From the NCBI RefSeq assembly GCF_963675585.1, contig NZ_OY776414.1, forward strand, positions 4,195,001 through 4,259,000: a stretch of 64,000 nucleotides of DNA. The letters are read 5' to 3'. This DNA is from an uncultured Draconibacterium sp. (lineage in GTDB: Bacteria; Bacteroidota; Bacteroidia; Bacteroidales; Prolixibacteraceae). The stretch's first letter is position 1. Each line of letters begins with the position of its first letter. Under the pieces are notes generated by a model. The model ran no database searches. It was not told the origin of the DNA and saw only the letters and a program-made list of their open reading frames with translations. Of this stretch, positions 17,746 to 26,325 are shown one piece after another. The position numbers were made by a program, and so were the translations under genes.

Positions 17746-18086
17746 TTGATTTAGTTCGTTTAGTTTAGTTTGTAAATGAGTGAATTCGTGTCTGAATATG
17801 GTATACTATTTTTTAGTTTTACTGCCAAAAACAGATTGATCATTACCCATGAAACAAGTCCGGAGCGACGTTCTCAACCGGAACTACAATCCACTTAAAA
17901 AACGCTGTTTAACTTGTTTTGGCAACTATCAGTTCTTCCATCTTTGGCAGTAATTTAATTGAGCAACGAAGGACTCAAATAAATTAGCTTTGAGCGGATC
18001 TTAACTTGACGTAGATAAAACAATTCGTTCTGTTTCGCTTTGTTCATCAGCCGGCTAACTTATTTTATTGCCTCTATAGCTACAAA
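17746..18086. other. Spacer with no recognised feature
   Basis: About 340 bases between the broken propeller gene and the GH125 gene. I see no protein with family resemblance, no T-tract hairpin after the GH125 stop, and no RNA motif. A 31-codon frame starting MNKAKQNE (minus strand, near 18045) is not recognisable. Confidence 0.5.
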
Positions 18087-19517
18087 TTATAATAAATCCT
18101 CTTTTCCTTCCTTAACCAGTTTCAAAATAAGTTCGCCAAACAAAGTATTTGCCCAGGCAAACCACGAACGGGTAAAGTTTTTTGGATCGTCTTTGTGAAA
18201 AGTTTCGTGCATAAAACCAGTGTCAGCATCGGTATTTCGCAGCGTTTTAATACACCAGGCAATTTCTTTATCGTCCGAACTTGTCATAGCTCGCATAATA
18301 ATACTCATTGGCCAAACCATATCGTAGCCAACGTGCGGACCGCCAATACCTTCTGCCGCTGTTCCTTTAAAGAAATAAGGATTGTCTTCGCTCCAAACCA
18401 GGCTGCGTGTATTCTGGTAAATTTTATCCTTTTTATCCACACAGCCCAGGTATGGCAAAGCAAGTAAACTCGGTACGTTGGCATCGTCCATAAAAGTAGT
18501 GTTGCCAAAACCATCTGCTTCAAAAGCATACACTTTACCGTATTTCGGATGTTCAACAATGGCATATTTTTTAATGGCAGCATCTACTTCATTTGCCAAA
18601 TCGCTACATTCCTTCGCAAAGGTTTTGTCGCCGGTAACTTTTGTACTGATTTCGGCCAGTTGATTCAGCGAGCTCACTGCAAATAAGTTCGAAGGAATCA
18701 GAAATCCATAAGTTGCGGCATCATCCGATGGACGGAAAGACGAGTTAATTAAACCTACTGGTTTTAAAGGGCGACCGTAACCATGATTTGATACCGTGTC
18801 CAACTGCTGCGGAGTTTCCCGTTGAAATTTATAGGGTCCCAATCCGTCTTTGCGCTGTTGCTCTTTAAACGTTTTTACAATTAAAGCAGCTGCCTGTTTC
18901 CAGTCTGCATCAAAAATGCTCTCATCTCCTGTTGTAAGCCAGTAATTGTATGCCAGACGAACGGTATAACACAACGAGTCTATTTCCCATTTGCGTTCGT
19001 GCAAACCGGGTTTCATATCCGTCAGGTCGCTCATCCAGTGCACTTCCTCTTCTTTTGTTTTATTAAAAGCATTGGCGTAGCGATCGAGTAAAACACATTG
19101 TGTTTGACGATGTACAACTCCTGCAATTACCGTTTGCAATTCTTTATCCTGATTTACCAGAGGTAAATATGGCCAAACCTGCGCTGTAGAATCGCGCAAC
19201 CACATGGCGTGAATATCGCCGGTAATTACAAAAGTGTCTGGTTTCCCATTTTTGGTACCCACTTCAACCGTGGTATCCAAAGTATTCGGGAAACAATTTT
19301 CAAACATCCACGAAAGTTTAGGATCTTTCAATTTTGCTTTAGTTGCAACAATGGTTTTTTCAACTGCCGTTGATGTAAAGTTCCTGGCTCCTGCAGCTGG
19401 TCGGTTGCTTACATACGCTTTACTACCTGAAGACGCAAAAACCCCACTGGTTCCTGCAAGTGTTAATCCTCCAACGGCTAGTGTTCCCCGTTTTATAAAA
19501 TCTCTTCTGTTTGTCAT
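18087..19517 (-). CDS. GH125 exo-alpha-1,6-mannosidase
   Basis: Removes single mannose units from alpha-1,6-linked mannan chains, probably in the periplasm. The 476-residue protein has a Tat-like leader (NRRDFIKRG, then a hydrophobic stretch). The (alpha/alpha)6 GH125 domain shows GDIHAMWLRDSTAQ (100-113), SFRPSDDA (260-267) with the likely acid Asp, MDDANVPSLL, and GFMHETFHKDD with the likely base Glu438. The C-terminal SWFAWANTLFGELI is characteristic. It is the last gene of the alpha-mannan operon, where it would finish oligosaccharides released by GH76 and de-branched by GH92. Confidence 0.93.
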   Translation of the reverse strand: MTNRRDFIKRGTLAVGGLTLAGTSGVFASSGSKAYVSNRPAAGARNFTSTAVEKTIVATKAKLKDPKLSWMFENCFPNTLDTTVEVGTKNGKPDTFVITGDIHAMWLRDSTAQVWPYLPLVNQDKELQTVIAGVVHRQTQCVLLDRYANAFNKTKEEEVHWMSDLTDMKPGLHERKWEIDSLCYTVRLAYNYWLTTGDESIFDADWKQAAALIVKTFKEQQRKDGLGPYKFQRETPQQLDTVSNHGYGRPLKPVGLINSSFRPSDDAATYGFLIPSNLFAVSSLNQLAEISTKVTGDKTFAKECSDLANEVDAAIKKYAIVEHPKYGKVYAFEADGFGNTTFMDDANVPSLLALPYLGCVDKKDKIYQNTRSLVWSEDNPYFFKGTAAEGIGGPHVGYDMVWPMSIIMRAMTSSDDKEIAWCIKTLRNTDADTGFMHETFHKDDPKNFTRSWFAWANTLFGELILKLVKEGKEDLL

Positions 19518-19602
19518 TTTTATTATTTGTATTGATTTATTTCTCTTTTCCTTTAGTTCATTTCTTCATTGAAACCCGAATCAATTCATTCTTCTTTGCT
19601 GA

Positions 19603-21333
19603 TTAATTACCGGCAACCAAATGCATTTGTATGGAATTGTTTTTCGCTGAAATTCGAAAATCAGTGGTTTTATCCGGTTTCGAAAACTCCCCGTTATTCA
19701 GTTGAATGAAGTAAGGCACTCCTTCAAATTCACATTCCATTTTTTGGGGATTTATGCTTTTAAAAGGCAACATTTTGTTTGGCGCTGTACTCAAATCAAG
19801 AAACCAGTTTAAAGCCGCGTTGCCTTTTAATTGAATTTCAATGTTTTCTTCATCCATTTCCAGTACTACTGTTCCGGTAACATTTTTTAGCGGCCATTTA
19901 ACCGTCAGTTTCCCTTTCTCTTCGCTTTTAATTACCGGATCGTTTCCTTCCAGCAGAATTTCTTCGCCGTTTACAAGCGCTTTAAAACGCAATCCCGCCA
20001 TTTTATCCGCTGTGCTCCACAAATAACCATCAACAACCGGCAGCGTAAAAAACCTGCATTCATTCGATTCAACTCTTTTGGTTAAGTAGGCCGAAGGAAT
20101 CGACTCGTTAAACAGATGAATGTCGCGAAAGCGCAAGGTTCCGTCTTCCCACAATAAATTGATTCGGTAAAACCGACTGTTGAACCACACCGTTTTTAGA
20201 TTACTATTCCCCAAATCGTTGTTTACCGTGCACGATGTTGCCGGAGTTATTTTATAGTTTTCGCGAAACCACTGCCCCGATTCTGCCAGTGTTTCCACTT
20301 TTATTTTGTTCTGATCTCGTAATTCAGCAAGCAAAGGAAGCTGAATTTCAAAACCTTTTTTCATAGCATCCCAGGTAAAAGAGTTCTCCTGCCCGGCCTG
20401 CACATACGCAAATTCCATCGCCTCTCCTTCAACAAACTCTTTTAAATACCAATTTACCCAATAAGCGTCGCCACCGGCATCTTTGTACACAGGCTCCAAA
20501 CTAATTACTCCCTGCCGTGCCGAACCAAGTCCCTGATCGTACTGGCGAACCGGATCGCTTCCCAACATTCTGAAAATAGGTACCGGAATCTGATTTTCTT
20601 TGTTCTGCGCCGGCATGTACGAATTAATTTTGCTCGGGTAATAGGCCTGATTCCAGTAGCCACCCCACATGGTATAACCATCGGTACCGTATTGATCTTT
20701 GCAGTTTGCGGAGGCAACAATGTGGTACTTTTCGTACAGATAATTTAAAGTGTGAGCATCGATAAACCACGAGGCAACCGATTTTGGATAATAGCCAAAA
20801 ATCTTCTTAAAATCATTCATGTAAACATCCACCAGCTTTTCCCTCTCTTCCGGAAGATATCCGGTTGAGAAACCAACATCGGCATGCCAGTCCCACGGAA
20901 ATCTGCCGCGCCATTTCATCCCTGCATTTTCAACCAACGGCTGCGGAATCTCCCACCAGGCACCAATTTCAAAGGAATTTTCGGGAAGGCTTTTTAAGAG
21001 CTTTTGATAACGCGAATCGAGCAAAGCATCGTACTGCAATAAAAATGTTCCGCCCAGCTTGTATATGTTCATCAGTTCCACCTGCTTCACCACCGTTTGA
21101 TAAAGCACATCTTCGGTAATGTCCTCGTCGCGGGGTTCAAGCAGACGGATAAAATTTATGATGTTGACAATTTTAGGATGTTCAGTGTTGTTATCAACCA
21201 CCAACTTAGCCGATGAATCAGAATTTTTCGGATTTAAATACGCAAACTCCTGTGCAAACATGGTACTTGTCAGAAACAGTACCAGCATTCCACATAAAAA
21301 ACCTTTTTTATAAAAACCGCTTCCCTTTTTCAT
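19603..21333 (-). CDS. Secreted protein of unknown family, possible glycosidase/deacetylase-like barrel
   Basis: A 576-residue exported protein (signal peptide 1-28) that I cannot assign with confidence. Residues about 45-360 look like a (beta/alpha) barrel: GGTFLLQYD (94-102), IGAWWEIPQPL (123-133), FPWDWHADVGF, SWFIDAHTLNYLYEKY (188-203) and a Cys-Lys-Asp-Gln-Tyr turn near 211. Strand-end clusters of Trp, Asp, His and Glu suggest an active site, and the pattern recalls the glycoside hydrolase/deacetylase superfamily. Residues about 380-576 are beta-rich, like a carbohydrate-binding or accessory sandwich. Placement between GH92 and GH125 in the mannan operon argues for a role in mannan breakdown or de-esterification. 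Confidence 0.55.
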   Translation of the reverse strand: MKKGSGFYKKGFLCGMLVLFLTSTMFAQEFAYLNPKNSDSSAKLVVDNNTEHPKIVNIINFIRLLEPRDEDITEDVLYQTVVKQVELMNIYKLGGTFLLQYDALLDSRYQKLLKSLPENSFEIGAWWEIPQPLVENAGMKWRGRFPWDWHADVGFSTGYLPEEREKLVDVYMNDFKKIFGYYPKSVASWFIDAHTLNYLYEKYHIVASANCKDQYGTDGYTMWGGYWNQAYYPSKINSYMPAQNKENQIPVPIFRMLGSDPVRQYDQGLGSARQGVISLEPVYKDAGGDAYWVNWYLKEFVEGEAMEFAYVQAGQENSFTWDAMKKGFEIQLPLLAELRDQNKIKVETLAESGQWFRENYKITPATSCTVNNDLGNSNLKTVWFNSRFYRINLLWEDGTLRFRDIHLFNESIPSAYLTKRVESNECRFFTLPVVDGYLWSTADKMAGLRFKALVNGEEILLEGNDPVIKSEEKGKLTVKWPLKNVTGTVVLEMDEENIEIQLKGNAALNWFLDLSTAPNKMLPFKSINPQKMECEFEGVPYFIQLNNGEFSKPDKTTDFRISAKNNSIQMHLVAGN

Positions 21334-21387
21334 TTCTCAGTTGGTTTAGTTGATGATAGTTAGATCGACAAAATCAACCTCCTCTTT

Positions 21388-23553
21388 TTATTCGGTTGAT
21401 ATCACAATGTTACCTGATTGTTCAAGCATTTTGTGCGAAACAAAATATCCTTCCAGCTTTTTATTGTCAGATGAGATAGTTTTGATTTTTCTGCCTGAGT
21501 TTTCTTTCCGAATTGTGCAATTTTTTTCGTCGGTTAAATTTAATTCAACTTTTTCGAAAACAGGAACCGAAACAATATATTCTGCATCGGCAGGAGAGTA
21601 AGGATAAATACCCATTGCAGTAAATACGTACCATGCCGACATTTCGCCTGCATCATCCATTCCGCAAAGTGCCAAACCATATTCTCCCATTCCGTAAAAA
21701 CGAGTCATAATGCTGTCAAGAATTACCTGCGATTTCTCCGGCTTTCCTACAAAATGGTAGAGAAACGGCACACTGTGGTCGGGTTGGTTTCCGTGGCAAT
21801 ACTGCCCGATAAACGACGAAACATTTCGTGCAATATAATTGGGATTCCAGGGAATTGAATACAAGGAATCGAGCTTATTTTCAAACTCCTGCTCGTTGTT
21901 GTAAAGGGCAATCAAACCTTTCGTGTCGTGAGGAACAAAAAAGGTTGATTGCCATGCATTAGCTTCACGATACATGTATTCGTAATAAGGATATTCGGGA
22001 TTAAAATTTTCCACCCAATCCCCATTTTCCATACGTCCGCACATTAAGCCAGTTGGTTGGTTAAAAAGGTTCTTGTAATTGGAGGTTCTGTTCATTAACA
22101 TTTTATAGTTCTCCCCGTCGTTCAGCTCTTTTGCCAGCAAAGCCACGGCATAATCGTCGTATGCGTACTCCAGTGTTTTGGTAACGCCTGCTTTGGCTTT
22201 GGTTTCAACATGCGGTTTTTCAATATCCGGTGTTGAAATGTATCCCTTCTCAATGTATTCTGAAATGTAAGGCCGTGTTCCGCCCTCTTTTGTCGCATTG
22301 TTTAACAGCAGCTGATAGGCACTTTGTACATCATAATTCCTGATTCCGCGCAGGTAAGAACCCGAAATAAAAGGGGCAGCGTGGTCGCCATGAAAAAAGG
22401 TGGGCATAAAACCTGTTTTTTCCCCTTTATCGATTAACGATTGAATAACATCGCTGCAAACATCGGGAGATAACATACCCAGTAAAACCAATTTGTTTCG
22501 GTAGGTGTCCCACAAGGAAGGATTGGTGTAGTAGCGAAAATCCTTTTTCACCACTTCCCCATTTTCGTCGGTAAATTCGCCGTTTACATCGCTGCGTAAA
22601 GCAGGCCATAAAAAAGAACGGTACAGCGACGAATAAAAAAGTTCTGTTTCGCGTTCTGTTCCTCCCGACACCTTGATTTTTGACAGCAAATTCTCCCAGG
22701 GTTGGTTTGCTTCATTTTTTATTTCAGCAAAACTTTTGCCTGCAATTTCTGCTTCCAGATTCTCCTTTGCATTTTCGGTGCTCACAAACGAAAGACCTAT
22801 TTTTATTTCAAGTACATCGTCCGAATTGGCAAAATCCACCAACGAAATTTCAGTACTTAAGGATTTTAAGGTTTCTATTTTATTGATTTTGTGGTTTGCC
22901 CGGGCATAAAAATAAACCACACTTCCGGTGTTCTGAAAGCCTTTAAAAACAAAGTCGCCATCCTGCTGGAGTTTCCAGTCGCGAACCCGTTCATTCGACT
23001 GACTTAAATTCACCACCAGCTTTTGATCATCTCCTTTTTTAAAAGTGTACTTGTGATAACCGCAACGCAAAGTTGAAGTTAGTTCGGCATTTACATTGTA
23101 GCGTTCCAATAAAACCTGGTAATAACCTGGCGTTGCCGATTCGTTTTCGTGACTGAATTTTGAGGCAAAATCGTCTGGATTTACATCGCCGGATACCGGC
23201 AAAAACGGAATGTGGCACAAATTCCAATGTCCTTTGTTTGTGTGCGTAAATCCAAGAATTTCGGTATCCTCGTATTCGTAACCAGCGCCACTGTGCCATT
23301 CGGTAATCGGACTTAACTGCACCATTGCATTGGGTAGCGACGAACCGGGATAAGTTAATCCTGCCCAAACACGCCAGTCTTTCGGAGGAGTATAGCCACA
23401 GTCAATGCTATCCTGCAAAGGAGCTGTTCCTAAAAAGGTATTTACATAGCCGGTCAGATTGTTTTGCGTATCGCCGGTTGTTTTTTGGCTTGTTGTATTA
23501 CAAGCTGTAATAAAAAAAAGAAAGGCTAGTATTGTTAAAAGTTGTTGTTTCAT
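21388..23553 (-). CDS. GH92 alpha-mannosidase, lipoprotein
   Basis: A 721-residue calcium-dependent exo-alpha-mannosidase, lipidated at Cys18 (ITACNTTS). GH92 marks are NTFLGTAPLQDS near the start, LPNAMVQLSPIT, FTHTNKGH, the late REANAWQSTFFVPHD with the catalytic Glu, and DDAGEMSAWYVFTAMGIYP near the end. The opening differs from the two other GH92 proteins here, with GYTPPKDWRVWAGLTYPGS where they have NTYPTTALPF, so linkage preference probably differs, perhaps alpha-1,2 or alpha-1,3 side chains. Lies downstream of GH76 in the susC operon. Confidence 0.93.
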   Translation of the reverse strand: MKQQLLTILAFLFFITACNTTSQKTTGDTQNNLTGYVNTFLGTAPLQDSIDCGYTPPKDWRVWAGLTYPGSSLPNAMVQLSPITEWHSGAGYEYEDTEILGFTHTNKGHWNLCHIPFLPVSGDVNPDDFASKFSHENESATPGYYQVLLERYNVNAELTSTLRCGYHKYTFKKGDDQKLVVNLSQSNERVRDWKLQQDGDFVFKGFQNTGSVVYFYARANHKINKIETLKSLSTEISLVDFANSDDVLEIKIGLSFVSTENAKENLEAEIAGKSFAEIKNEANQPWENLLSKIKVSGGTERETELFYSSLYRSFLWPALRSDVNGEFTDENGEVVKKDFRYYTNPSLWDTYRNKLVLLGMLSPDVCSDVIQSLIDKGEKTGFMPTFFHGDHAAPFISGSYLRGIRNYDVQSAYQLLLNNATKEGGTRPYISEYIEKGYISTPDIEKPHVETKAKAGVTKTLEYAYDDYAVALLAKELNDGENYKMLMNRTSNYKNLFNQPTGLMCGRMENGDWVENFNPEYPYYEYMYREANAWQSTFFVPHDTKGLIALYNNEQEFENKLDSLYSIPWNPNYIARNVSSFIGQYCHGNQPDHSVPFLYHFVGKPEKSQVILDSIMTRFYGMGEYGLALCGMDDAGEMSAWYVFTAMGIYPYSPADAEYIVSVPVFEKVELNLTDEKNCTIRKENSGRKIKTISSDNKKLEGYFVSHKMLEQSGNIVISTE

Positions 23554-23664
23554 TTTGGTTTAATTCTTTGGTTTCAGACCTCACTCAATCTATACGAACA
23601 ACTCTGGGCAATTACCCATTTGGCAATCAATTAAAATGAAGAATGAGAACCATTGTGTCCTTTT

Positions 23665-23901
23665 TTAGTTTACAAGTACTTTAGTCTGGTATTGATTCTT
23701 ATTTGTTTGCACCCGAATAAAATAAATTCCGGGTGTTGTTATTTTTGGGCGAACCATTATTTGTCCAGCAGCTAAAAATAATGATGCAGCAGTGGTCTGC
23801 TCTAACTATTCGGGTTTTGATGGATTAAATTTGCACCCTCGACTGACCAAATGCTATCATAGCATTACAGTAATAAGTCCGAATTTCAAGTTTTGTTTCA
23901 T
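23665..23901 (-). pseudogene. Relic of a secreted protein with a T9SS C-terminal sorting domain
   Basis: In one frame from ATG 23901 the sequence opens like a signal peptide (MKQNLKFGLITVML), meets stops, then runs 46 codons from 23805 to TAA 23665-23667 as SLFLAAGQIMVRPKI, TTPGIYFIRVQTNKNQ and YQTKVLVN. That ending matches the type A sorting domain (GQ..., PGIYFVRV, KVLV) used by the type IX secretion system. It looks like a gene whose middle has been deleted and whose ends stayed in phase. It occupies most of the 394-base gap between GH92 and GH76. Confidence 0.6.
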
Positions 23902-23947
23902 TGTATTGATTTAGGTTAATAATTGGAAAAGAAAACAAAAGGTGATT

Positions 23948-25078
23948 CTATTCTTCCGGCAGCAAAGTCATTGCTTCCATCAGCATTGCACCACTTACCT
24001 GTGTATTTAAATCATTTGTATAACCGGGTTTGGTTTTCCAGTAGGGACCAAATAAAAGCAATGACTTGTCGGTTCCTTCCAGCCAAAGTGTTTCGGCATT
24101 GTGAGTCAGAAAAGTCAGGTATCTTTTTTTAACCGATTCCGACAGATCGGGATGTAAAATCAGCTGAGTATAATACCGAATAAAAATTCCCTTAAACAGT
24201 GCTCCGTCACCGGTTCCTTCGTTTTTAAGAATTCTGTCGTTACTGTCAACAAGATTGTTCAGTGTGTGGTCTGCCGCTTTTATGGCATCGTTTAAATATC
24301 CCTTTTCACCCGTAATTTTATAGAGTTCGAGAGCTGCACCTAAAAATGTTCCCTGGTTATAGGTAAAAATCCATGAAGTATTGGTTTCACCGGTTCTGCT
24401 GTTAATGTTATCGTAAACTGCACCACTGGCCGGATTAAATAAATATTCCTTTTCCCAATCGTAAATTTTCAGTGCCCATTCTTTATCTGCCTCGTCGCCA
24501 AACTGCTGGTACAAACGTGCTGCTAAAATTGCTGCCGGACCGTTTGAGCAGGCATTTTTAGAGTAGGGTTGATCTTTTTTCCACGAAATTCCACCACCGG
24601 CATTGGTATTCCATCCGGTTTGAATGTCTTCCCACACCTCAATTGCCGCTGTTTTAAACTTTGTTTCCTGGGTGGCATTGTAGGCACGTAACATAGCCAG
24701 GGCGTTCCATTCCATGTCGTCGTAATACACATTCAAAAAAGTGTTGCCATTGTGCGCCTTCACCCCATCGTACCATTCATTAATTGTTGTTAGATAAAGG
24801 TTATCGTGTGTTCTTTCATAGGCATCAATTGTTACATCGAGGGCATGCGCCTGCGGCCAGTACTGGAAATTTTTTTCGCCCGTATTTGTAAAATTAAAAC
24901 ATTTGTCGGCTGCATTCCAATAGGTAATTATCAGCTTTTCGCTGCTACTATCGGCAACTGCACTCCAGTCTATTGTATATTCTTCCTCTTCAACAATCGG
25001 ATTGTCACCTTCGCTACAAGCCTGAAAAAACAAAAGAGTTGCAGCCAGAAAAAAACAGTATTTTTTAATCATTTTCAT
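23948..25078 (-). CDS. GH76 endo-alpha-1,6-mannanase, lipoprotein
   Basis: Cuts the alpha-1,6-mannose backbone internally. The 376-residue protein has a lipobox FQAC (Cys21) followed by acidic residues, which suits display on the outer surface. The GH76 (alpha/alpha)6 barrel shows the catalytic pair DD at 120-121 in VYYDDMEWNALAM, plus YSKNACSNGPAAILAARLYQ and YNQGTFLGAALEL. Expected to make oligosaccharides for SusC/SusD import. Follows the SusE-like gene in the operon. Confidence 0.93.
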   Translation of the reverse strand: MKMIKKYCFFLAATLLFFQACSEGDNPIVEEEEYTIDWSAVADSSSEKLIITYWNAADKCFNFTNTGEKNFQYWPQAHALDVTIDAYERTHDNLYLTTINEWYDGVKAHNGNTFLNVYYDDMEWNALAMLRAYNATQETKFKTAAIEVWEDIQTGWNTNAGGGISWKKDQPYSKNACSNGPAAILAARLYQQFGDEADKEWALKIYDWEKEYLFNPASGAVYDNINSRTGETNTSWIFTYNQGTFLGAALELYKITGEKGYLNDAIKAADHTLNNLVDSNDRILKNEGTGDGALFKGIFIRYYTQLILHPDLSESVKKRYLTFLTHNAETLWLEGTDKSLLLFGPYWKTKPGYTNDLNTQVSGAMLMEAMTLLPEE

Positions 25079-25136
25079 ACGGTCTAAAAAAGAGTTGAGG
25101 CAGGAAAATCCTGCCCCAATTCATTTAAAAATCTAT

Positions 25137-26282
25137 CTATTGATCACCAACTTTAACTACATTGTGTGTATAAGGGCCTTCTGCCTGGAAGTATGCAAAT
25201 ACATCAACCAAAGCCAAATCCATTATACCATCAAATTTCCACTTATCGTCCCACTGCGATTCAGGAACCTTTGTCATGTAGAAATACTCGTCGTTACCGG
25301 TAGGACGACCATCGGTTGAATTTAAGGTTCCCCACCATTCTACACTCTCGTTTCCTTCACTGTCCTTTATATCCATGGTAAACTTGTAACGCTCGTCGCG
25401 TCCCCAACCTTCTTGTTTGAAAGTTATAGGTTGGCTACTTGCTTTAAAAACTCCATCACCAATGTAATCAAGTGAGAATATGTTCTCACCAAGTGGGCTA
25501 AAATACAAATGCAAATCAAGAATTTCGGTAAATACAGTTGCACCGGTATTAAAGTCGATGTTGATTCGGTATACACCTGTTGTGGCAACCGTGCTGCTTG
25601 ATTCTCCTTCTTTAATTACGTTGCTGTCAACATAAAACTGTCTTGGAGTTCCCGAAGTTGCATCGGTAAAATAGTAAGGCTCGCCTGCAAGCAGTTTGGT
25701 ATAAATTTCAAATTCGCCCGGTGCAATTGCTTTCATAACACTTCCATCAGCAATATTTGAACCACCTTCAGAACCGGCTCCTGTTACAAACACATCAACA
25801 GGAATGTCAGCAAAACCGGCCAAACGGGTAATTGTCATTGTTCTGGTTTCGGCACCTTTTAACTCGTTAACACCTTTCGACGAAAACACGGTCCAGATTA
25901 ATTTACCTGTTTCAGCAGAACCAATACCTGCCATTGCACCAATTTTGTTCAATTGTTTGTGTGTTACGGTTGCATGATTATAACCCCCGTTGTTATCAGA
26001 AGCCATTTTATAAACTGGTGCTGAAAAATCGCCACCTTCAACATCGAAGGCTACTTCGTATAAAACCATACCACTGTCTTCAGCCTTTGCAGGCTCCCAC
26101 TCGAAATAAACCGAAGCGGAGGCCGAGCTCTGAAGTATGATAGATTTTGCGTCGGCAGGTTCGTAAAGCATATTTACTGCTGTAACACGGGTATCTCTCA
26201 ATTCTTCGTCATCGCATGAACTGAATGCTAAAACAATTGAAAATAATATGGTGAATTTTATCAATAATGTTTTCATAATCAA
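25137..26282 (-). CDS. SusE-like surface glycan-binding lipoprotein
   Basis: A 381-residue lipoprotein (lipobox FSSC, Cys23; acidic DDEE after it, typical of surface export). The first domain resembles the SusE N-terminal immunoglobulin-like fold (SASVYFEWEPAKAED, then KLIWTVFSSKGV). It is followed by two beta domains with aromatic patches (QEGWGRDERYKF, VEWWGTLN, WDDKWKF) suited to sugar stacking. It sits directly after susD, the usual place for such proteins, and would capture mannan at the cell surface. Confidence 0.82.
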   Translation of the reverse strand: MIMKTLLIKFTILFSIVLAFSSCDDEELRDTRVTAVNMLYEPADAKSIILQSSASASVYFEWEPAKAEDSGMVLYEVAFDVEGGDFSAPVYKMASDNNGGYNHATVTHKQLNKIGAMAGIGSAETGKLIWTVFSSKGVNELKGAETRTMTITRLAGFADIPVDVFVTGAGSEGGSNIADGSVMKAIAPGEFEIYTKLLAGEPYYFTDATSGTPRQFYVDSNVIKEGESSSTVATTGVYRINIDFNTGATVFTEILDLHLYFSPLGENIFSLDYIGDGVFKASSQPITFKQEGWGRDERYKFTMDIKDSEGNESVEWWGTLNSTDGRPTGNDEYFYMTKVPESQWDDKWKFDGIMDLALVDVFAYFQAEGPYTHNVVKVGDQ

Positions 26283-26325
26283 TGTATTTTATATAAGTTT
26301 TTTTCTTTAAAGTTTATTTGAATTT

